Assembly (NCBI RefSeq): GCF_024679095.1 | Contig: NC_066516.1 | Coordinates: 21,406,035-21,470,034, forward strand | Direction of reading: 5' to 3' | Length of the DNA: 64,000 nucleotides | Origin: Eriocheir sinensis | Taxonomy: Eukaryota > Arthropoda > Malacostraca > Decapoda > Varunidae | Part shown: positions 56,820 to 64,000 of the stretch, in pieces | Numbering within the stretch: the first letter of the stretch is position 1 | Layout: each line of letters opens with the position of its first letter | Notes under the pieces: model-generated | Databases searched by the model: none | What the model was told of the DNA's origin: nothing | Seen by the model: only the letters and a program-made list of their open reading frames with translations | Program-made: the position numbers and the translations under genes

Positions 56820-57205
56820 TTGACGTGAGGATGAGGAGGAGGAGGAGGAGGGAGAGGAAGGAGGATAAGATAAGGAGGAGGGTGAAGAGAAGGGGAGGGA
56901 AGGGAGGGGAAGGAACGAGGAAAAAGTGAGGAAAAAAGAGGAAGATGATGAGGGAGTAAGATAATTTTGTGGGAGGAGGAGGAGGAGGAAGAGAAGGACA
57001 AGGGAGAGGATGCAAAGATGGATGTGGTTATGGGAGATACGAATACATGAAATTGCAGGAGCGGGAGCAGGAGAAGGAGATAGAGAAGGAAGGTGGAAAA
57101 GGAAAAACTGAGGGAAGTGTTGTAGGAGTAGGAGGAGGAAGATTGGAGGAAAGATTAGAAGGACGAGTAGGAGAAACAAGAAGGAAGAAGAAGAAAAAAA
57201 CGCGA
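56820..57205. repeat. Purine-rich GGA block
   Basis: GGA triplets at 56829-56849 and 56970-56988, with GGGAGGGAAGG and GGAGAAGGAG words. Confidence 0.82.
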
Positions 57206-57296
57206 ATGCAAGAGAATTAAACCTGAGAACATATTAGTAAATGATGAACAAAAGGAAGCATTAAATAAAGAAGGAAACATACCTGACCTGTAAATG

Positions 57297-57298
<2 letters not shown>

Positions 57299-57332
<34 letters not shown>
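57299..57332. repeat. (GA)n microsatellite
   Basis: Pure GA run, followed by a G-rich patch at 57357-57425. Confidence 0.96.
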
Positions 57333-57333
<1 letters not shown>

Positions 57334-57525
57334 ATCGAGTCAACCAGGCACGTGCAGAGGGAGATAGGGGGAGAAAGGGGGCGTGAGGTGGAGGGAGTAG
57401 AGGGGGGAGGGGGGAGGGGGGGGGGCTATGTATACTCCGGTCGTTACTTTCCTCGTGACCTATGAATCGCTTTGTGTATTTTTTTGGTAAATTTTTCTTC
57501 GTAATGCTAATTCGTACTGCGGTAA

Positions 57526-57529
<4 letters not shown>

Positions 57530-57570
<41 letters not shown>

Positions 57571-57694
57571 GTACTCATCTTCAACACGTACTCAGTTCCC
57601 TGTTTCCCTATTCTCCGCTTATCCTGCAATTTTCCTGTATCCTCCTCCTCCTCCTCCTCTTCCAAATCCAATGACTTCATACATACTCTCCCTC

Positions 57695-57734
<40 letters not shown>
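57530..57734. repeat. Two (CT)n arrays
   Basis: CT at 57530-57567 and 57699-57734 with CTC triplets at 57642-57660. 57735-58150 is C/T-rich with no gene. Confidence 0.96.
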
Positions 57735-57737
<3 letters not shown>

Positions 57738-58157
57738 AATAAATCCTCCACTATTCCCTCCAGCTATCCTCCTATTCTTCACTCCCTTCCTTCCTCTCTC
57801 TCTCTCCTACTCCAGTTGCCACGCCCTCCCTTCCCCTACCCTCCTCTCTCCCTCCCTTCACTTCTCCCTATGAGCGTACTCCCTGAACTCCCCACAGATG
57901 CCCTTTAGCTTTGTTACTCCCCCTTCCCTCCCTCTTTCCATTCCCTCCCTCCCTCTCCCTCCCTCCCAGTCTCGTGCCAAGAGAAAGGAAGGCCAGGGAG
58001 GGTGCCGCAGTGCCAGGGTGCCAGGTCCATGGTGCCAGGCGTCCTCCTCCTGCCTCCTGCCCTTTCTCCTCCCTCCATTCTCTCCCGCCCTCCCTCCCTT
58101 CCTTCCTCCTCCACTACCGGCATCCCTCCACTGTCAGCATGACGACTACCAGCTGCC

Positions 58158-58396
<239 letters not shown>

Positions 58397-58444
58397 GCAG
58401 AATTTTGCACTCCCTGACCCTGTGATGAGTTCTGCCGGTTATAT

Positions 58445-58631
58445 TCCTCCTCCTCCTCTTCCTCCTCCTCCTCCTCCTCCTCCTCTTCGCATCCGGCCAA
58501 CATCCATCATTCGGTCGTTCGTTTTCTCCCTAAGTGACTTTTTACGAGTCCCTTTTGGTCTTGAGGTTCATTTCTCCCTCACATTCATTTGTCGTTTACG
58601 TTTGTTCTGGTTTTACTTTTTTTTTTTAGTG

Positions 58632-58672
<41 letters not shown>
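58445..58672. repeat. (CTC)n and (TAG)n triplet arrays
   Basis: CTC triplets at 58446-58487 and a pure TAG run at 58630-58671. Confidence 0.95.
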
Positions 58673-58839
58673 TCATTATCATTTTTACTATTTACTTAAC
58701 TGTTTCATATTAGTTAACTTATTTCGTGTGTTTACTGGGAAGGTTTTTTTTTATATGTGTGTTTTATCTCTCTCATATCATCAACGTGTCATTGTTTTTG
58801 TTAGTTATTTTTTTTCTGTCTCCTTTATCTGCTTTTCCT

Positions 58840-59250
58840 CTCCTCCTCCTACTCCTCCTCCTCTTATTTTCCTTGTTCCTATCCTTTTTCATCTTCATTT
58901 CCTCATTTCTTTTCCTCCTCTACTTTTTTTATTCCTGCTGTATTTTTCCCTGTTCCTATTATTCTTTCATCTTCTTTTCCTCCTCCTCCTGCTCCCCCTC
59001 CTCCTGCTCCCCCTCCTCCTCCTCCTCCTCCTCCTCTTCCTGTTATTTTCGTACTTCTTTTGCCTCTCTTCACACATTCCTCCACCGTGACGTCATCAGA
59101 CCGTTCCTCCAACCTCCTCCTCCTCTCCTCCTCTTCCCTCCCTATTCCCCTCCCTCCCTTTCTCCCTTTACGTCCCTCCCTTCTCTAGGCTTACCCATCT
59201 CCCCATTCTCTGTATCTCCCCTCTCTTCCTCCTCCTCCTCCTCCTGAAGA
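58840..59250. repeat. CTC/CTT polypyrimidine block
   Basis: CTCCTC triplets at 58840-58865, 58978-59037 and 59229-59246, within T/C-rich text. Confidence 0.85.
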
Positions 59251-59285
59251 CTCGTCCACCCGAAAGCCCGATTGAGTTACGTCGC

Positions 59286-59286
<1 letters not shown>

Positions 59287-59368
<82 letters not shown>
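59287..59368. repeat. (CT)n microsatellite
   Basis: Pure CT run of 82 bp. 59369-59860 is C/T-rich with TTCCACTTC words and no gene. Confidence 0.98.
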
Positions 59369-59372
<4 letters not shown>

Positions 59373-59978
59373 CCTCTTTCCCCTCTTTTTATTTACCTTC
59401 TCTTCTTTCACCACTATAAAAACAACAATTCCTCCTTTCCTCCTTCCTTCCCATCCCCCCTCCTCCTCCTCCTCCTCCTCTTCCCTCCCTCTCTTCTCTC
59501 TCTCCAAGGTCAAGGTCACGAGCGCTAACAACCCGTAACACCTTTTTCCACATTCTTGCTCTTCTTCCTCTTCCACTTCTTCCACTCTTGCTGCCTCTTT
59601 TTATTCCACTTTGCATATTCCGTTCCTCGTCTTTCTGTCTCTTCTTCTCTCTTCGCTTCCACTTCGTTTTCTACTCCACATGACTTTTCCTCCACTTTAC
59701 GCTTCTCTTTTTCCTTCTTTTCATTCCACTTCTCTTCATTTCTTCATTCCCTTCCACTCCCCTGTCCTCCTCTTTCTTCCTCCTCTTCCTTCCTCCTCCT
59801 TCTCATCTTCTCTTCTTTTTCCTATTCATATTTTTCTCTTTTACTTTCAAGTCTACTTCTAACGCATGACAACTTTTACATAATCAAAACAAACATCAAA
59901 GAAAATACATCAAAAAATATACACGCACTGTTATTTTTGTTTTTCCTTTGGACGAGAGAGGAAAAACAAGTTCGCCAG

Positions 59979-59980
59979 AT

Positions 59981-60011
<31 letters not shown>

Positions 60012-60015
60012 TTTT
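59979..60015. repeat. (ATTT)n tetranucleotide repeat
   Basis: About nine ATTT units. Confidence 0.97.
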
Positions 60016-60131
60016 GCATTGCGTGAAAGTTCAAAACACAATTATTACGAGTGGAATTAAAACGCGTTACGCCGCAGGACGCACACGTGTGGAAAGCGGG
60101 CGGGCGCGTGTGTGTGTATTGTTTGTTTGTC

Positions 60132-60132
<1 letters not shown>

Positions 60133-60170
<38 letters not shown>

Positions 60171-60288
60171 CTTGTTTGTCTGGCACCATATGTTTGTTAA
60201 TGTGTTGCCGTGTCACAAAAATGCTCCCTCCCTCTCTTAGCTCTGTTTGTCTGTTTGTTTGTTTTTTTCCTACTTCTGCTTCTACTAT

Positions 60289-60319
<31 letters not shown>

Positions 60320-60525
60320 GTTACTACTTACTACTACTACTATTGTTACTACTACTACTACTACTACAACTACTACTACTACTACTATTACCACTACTAC
60401 TACTATTACTACCACGCCACCAACACCAAAGCAAACAACGACAGCATGACTAACAACAACAAAAGTAACAACAATAACAATGACAACAACAACAACAGCA
60501 AAAACAACAACAACAACAGCAATAA
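60133..60525. repeat. (TTG)n, (ACT)n and (AAC)n triplet arrays
   Basis: TTG at 60133-60169, an ACT array with ATT and GTT variants at 60284-60412, and AAC/AAT triplets at 60449-60522. Confidence 0.95.
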
Positions 60526-60939
60526 CGAGGTACTTCAACAGCCGCATAGCCGACCTGTTGCATGAATAAACTCGCAGTAATTAAAAATATATATCTCATT
60601 AGCGGACACATTACGCCAGAAGTGAAATAAAAGTGGATTTTCGGATCATCATCTCTCTATCTACTCCCATTCTCCATCCAGATTCCTCTCCACCTACTCC
60701 TCCTTCCCCCTCCGGCACCACCACCACCACTACACTCTCCTTCTCCCTCCTCCCCCTGCACCAGTTTCTGCGACCTCTACCACTACACAGTTACTCCTGA
60801 GGTTACACACACCGCTGACTAGGAATTCCCCTCTCAATTAAACTCCCACTCTCATCTCCGCCTAATCCACCCTTCCCCTCCCCTCCCACTCCCTTCCCCT
60901 CACGTCCCCTTCCATCCCACGCAACACCAGATAACCAGC

Positions 60940-61270
60940 AGGCCTCCAGGAAGCTTCTGTGAATCAAACCGGTGACGTCAAAGAGCTGGCTATGACGCAG
61001 TGCAAATTCCGTACCGCGACTGGCTGGGCCGCCGATGCTTTCTCCGGAGATGAGTCGGAGGCGAACCAACCCAGCGCAGCCACGTCACTGCCCGCCCGTA
61101 CAACCCGAACCGGGCCACCGTCTAACGCTAATCTGCTTCCGGAAACTGCAAGGAATTGGCCCCGAGATAAGGCGTGGCGGGTGAAGGCTTCCTGCGACTG
61201 GTGAGGCAACGCGGGGGAAGGTGTTGCGTCGGGGTAATACGAGGAACCTAAACTTGTTGCTGCAGATTCT
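60940..61270. other. Low-repeat GC-rich island with a CRE-like TGACGTCA
   Basis: Non-repetitive sequence with many CpG. A perfect palindromic TGACGTCA lies at 60973-60980. Both strands are open for 81 codons (60959-61204 on +, 60964-61209 on -), a mirror coincidence often seen in GC-rich unique DNA. No domain recognised. It could be a regulatory region, an exon fragment or neutral sequence. Confidence 0.25.
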
Positions 61271-61304
61271 TGTGAGTGAGGGACGGGTTTGGTTTGGTTT
61301 GGTT

Positions 61305-61575
<271 letters not shown>

Positions 61576-61674
61576 ACAAAAACAATGCCCACCAGAAGCA
61601 TCTAAACAATGAAATATCGACTCAGGGTCAAAGTAGGAAACTATCGAAGTAATGAACGGGCAGGTAACGGGACG

Positions 61675-61830
61675 CAGGTGGAAGGAGGGAGGAAGGGAGA
61701 GGAGAGAGGGCAAGGTGGGCGCGGAGAGGAAGATGGACCGGCGGGGAGGGAGGTGAGGGGAGGGGAAGGGAAGGGAAGACCGAGTTGCGAAGGGAGGAGG
61801 ATGGGGGAAGGGGGAAGGGGTAATGGGGAC
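61675..61830. repeat. G-rich purine block
   Basis: GGGAGG, GGGAAGGGAAGG and GGGGGAAGGGG words. Confidence 0.82.
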
Positions 61831-61919
61831 GCTGAATGAAGGGCCAAGTGAGTTCGTCTTACAGAGAGAGAAAAAAGTGTGTTATGATACGAGGAAAAGG
61901 AGGCGGAGAATGTGTTCGT

Positions 61920-61921
<2 letters not shown>

Positions 61922-61975
<54 letters not shown>

Positions 61976-62104
61976 TGCCTCCTCACCCGAGACCGTTGTC
62001 ATAACTTCCTTACGATCATGGACTTCAGAATATAAGAAACTAGCACAAAAAAAACAGAGGCTTGCTGTTTGTATACGTTAAACACACACACACACACACA
62101 CACA
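61922..62104. repeat. (GT)n and (CA)n arrays
   Basis: GT at 61922-61970 and CA at 62081-62104, about 110 bp apart. Confidence 0.95.
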
Positions 62105-62429
62105 CTCTTTCACAATCACATCCTAACCTTTATAGCGATTAACAATATAGGCGTCGTTAGTTAACAAGACACGATTATGCAGATCAATACATTAACTAAC
62201 AAACCTTAACCTCAACCCCCCCCCTCCTCCCAACCTCCGCCCCCCCCCAATAGCTACCTCTTCCATCCCGCCATCCCCACCCACCCATCCCCAACCACCT
62301 TCTCCAGCCCCATTCCACCCCACTCCTATTACGCAACGACCCAGCCAGTCAGTCAGGTGGAACGGCAATCAGCAGACAACAACAATAACATTCCACTCAT
62401 TCTGTTGTGTCTCTTTTGCATTACGTCAT

Positions 62430-62475
62430 TCTTGTTGTTGTTGTTGCTGCTGCTGCTGCTGTTGTTGTTGTTTAC
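62430..62475. repeat. (GTT)n/(GCT)n triplet array
   Basis: GTT triplets with a central GCT run. The preceding 62105-62430 is mixed with C-rich runs at 62216-62252. Confidence 0.94.
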
Positions 62476-62613
62476 TGAGTGATCTTTTCGTCCTGGTGAC
62501 AATATCTATTTTTTCGTAGCTTATCATTTCCTTTCTTTTTTTTTCTTTCTTTGATAATATAGTTTTTACAATTTCTTATCAAGGCAGGAAGGTTATGAGT
62601 GATCTGTTTTTCG

Positions 62614-62955
62614 TCACCCACCACCACCACCACCACCATCACCACCACTACCATCACTACCACCCATGTTATCGTCACCACCACCACCACCATTATCTAC
62701 ATTACTGATCTCCCAATAATCTCACTACGACCACCACCAGCACCACTATTACGAACACCACCATCACCACCACCACTATTAATAAACCACCCTCACTACC
62801 ACTAACGTTCATCCCAGCATCACCACCACTATCACCACCACTACCGTTATTCCCACCGTCACCACCAGCATCATAACTTTGGCTATCACCACCACCACCA
62901 CCACCGCCACCGCCGTTGTTACCACCACCACCGTTAATCTCACCGCCGCCGCCAC
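62614..62955. repeat. Degenerate (CAC)n/(ACC)n array
   Basis: CACCACCAC with CATCAC, CTACCAC and GTTACCAC variants. No long-period unit is evident. Confidence 0.92.
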
Positions 62956-63011
62956 AGCTGGGTCGGTGCGCATCAAGGTCAAGGTTAAGATGAACTCCGC
63001 CACGCTATAAT

Positions 63012-63012
<1 letters not shown>

Positions 63013-63099
<87 letters not shown>
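63013..63099. repeat. (CT)n microsatellite
   Basis: Pure CT run of 87 bp. Confidence 0.98.
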
Positions 63100-63101
<2 letters not shown>

Positions 63102-63439
63102 CTCCTCCTCCATTAATACTACTTCCCATTCTTCATTCCCCGTAAATTCTTCCTCTCTCCTTCCCTCCCCTCTCCACTGCTTCTTATACCCCCTCACTGC
63201 CTCCCCTCCCCCTTCACTCATAACCCCCCCCCTCATCTCTTCCCCTATCCTTCCCCCCTCTTCAGCTCTCTTTCCATCTATCTACCTGTCTCCACCTGTC
63301 TGTCTCTCTCTACCTGTCCAAACCTTGAAATTCCACTTGACTCACCGTTTTTCTCTCCTAGTTTCCTCCATCTGCCCTTCCTACTGTGTTATGATCATGT
63401 GATTTGTCTCTTTCTCTGCCATCACTCCTGCATACACCT

Positions 63440-63720
63440 TAGCTTACACTCTATACATCTCTTATTATTTTCCTTCCTTTCCCTAACACTTCCATACTTT
63501 TTTTATTCTTTTATTTTTCTATCCACGCGCCTTCACAACTCTTCTTCCTTTCCGACTAAACCCTACCTTTCTTTCCTACCTTTTCCCTCATCTCATTATT
63601 TTCCTTCCTTTCCCTAACACTGCCATACTTTTTATCCTTTTCATATCCTATCCACGCGCCCTCACCCTCTACTTCCTTTCCGACCATACCCTACCTTCCT
63701 TTCCTACCATTTCCCTCTTC
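63440..63720. repeat. Tandem duplication of about 131 bp, C/T-rich
   Basis: ATTATTTTCCTTCCTTTCCC at about 63464 and 63596, with CTATCCACGCGCC and CTTCCTTTCCGAC in both copies. Confidence 0.9.
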
Positions 63721-63870
63721 CACTCTATACCTCTCTTACTTCTTTCCTTAAATATCCTCCGGCCTCCAAATGTCTTATCCTTTTCCTTTCCTATCCTCAC
63801 CTCATCCTTCTTCCTTACCTGCCTATTCGCTTCCGTACTTCTTATCCCTCTCCTTACCCAGTCTCTAGCC

Positions 63871-63872
<2 letters not shown>

Positions 63873-63926
<54 letters not shown>
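63873..63926. repeat. (CA)n microsatellite
   Basis: Pure CA run of 54 bp. Confidence 0.98.
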
Positions 63927-63927
<1 letters not shown>

Positions 63928-64000
63928 CCCCTTTCTCACCACCTCTCCCCTCCACATAACACACAGATCGAGGTCACACGTACAACCTCCACCAATGCTC

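Noticed and set aside
59979..60015. ATTT repeats as an AU-rich mRNA instability element
   Set aside because: No transcript or 3' UTR context. A plain tetranucleotide microsatellite is the simpler reading.

Overview
The window reads as non-coding, repeat-saturated DNA from a eukaryote, most likely a decapod crustacean and possibly a brachyuran crab. The grounds are three: the extreme density of long dinucleotide arrays; a CR1-like non-LTR retrotransposon with a tRNA-derived SINE; and several interspersed sequences that I recall as common in crab and shrimp genomes (from memory, not searched). I found no intact protein-coding gene, rRNA, functional tRNA or CRISPR array. Almost every long open frame is a translation of a microsatellite or minisatellite.

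Layout. 0-5 kb: a (GTT)-bearing minisatellite, a decayed C-terminal fragment of a CR1-like LINE (750-1133), (CT)n and (GT)n arrays, a 47-bp minisatellite and a 21-bp purine minisatellite. 5-10 kb: a minus-strand tRNA-derived SINE (5361-5624), long polypyrimidine blocks, a 75/98-bp minisatellite and an array mixing 13-, 19- and 25-bp units. 10-17 kb: a MITE-like element (10930-11153), 139- and 162-bp duplications, a (CAC)-based 72-bp compound array, and a duplicated segment whose two copies differ greatly in (CA)n length. 17-20 kb: the main recognisable gene-like object, a 5'-truncated and frameshifted CR1-like LINE with part of an endonuclease, a reverse transcriptase with an FADD box, and a 3' tail of 8-bp repeats. 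20-33 kb: pyrimidine- and purine-rich arrays and a second MITE copy (25061-25279). 32.3-40.2 kb: the least repetitive part, holding a CpG-rich stretch, a CR1-like 3' end on the minus strand, a third MITE copy and one weak exon candidate, interrupted at 33.97-36.3 kb by very long CT, CA and GT arrays. 40-64 kb: giant GA, CT and CA arrays, a 52-bp array, a G-rich 17-19-bp array, a higher-order 53/53/85-bp array and many triplet arrays.

The genes do not form a pathway. What works together is the mobile-element community. The LINE encodes the kind of machinery that copies non-autonomous elements, and the minus-strand element at 32.9 kb shares its 3'-end architecture (hairpin, short spacer, 8-bp tail). 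The MITE-like family has three copies with imperfect inverted ends. I did not find a convincing new biological system. The most useful observations are the LINE 5' junction, the shared 3'-end architecture, the MITE family, the duplicated locus with unequal CA expansion, and the arrays with mixed unit lengths.
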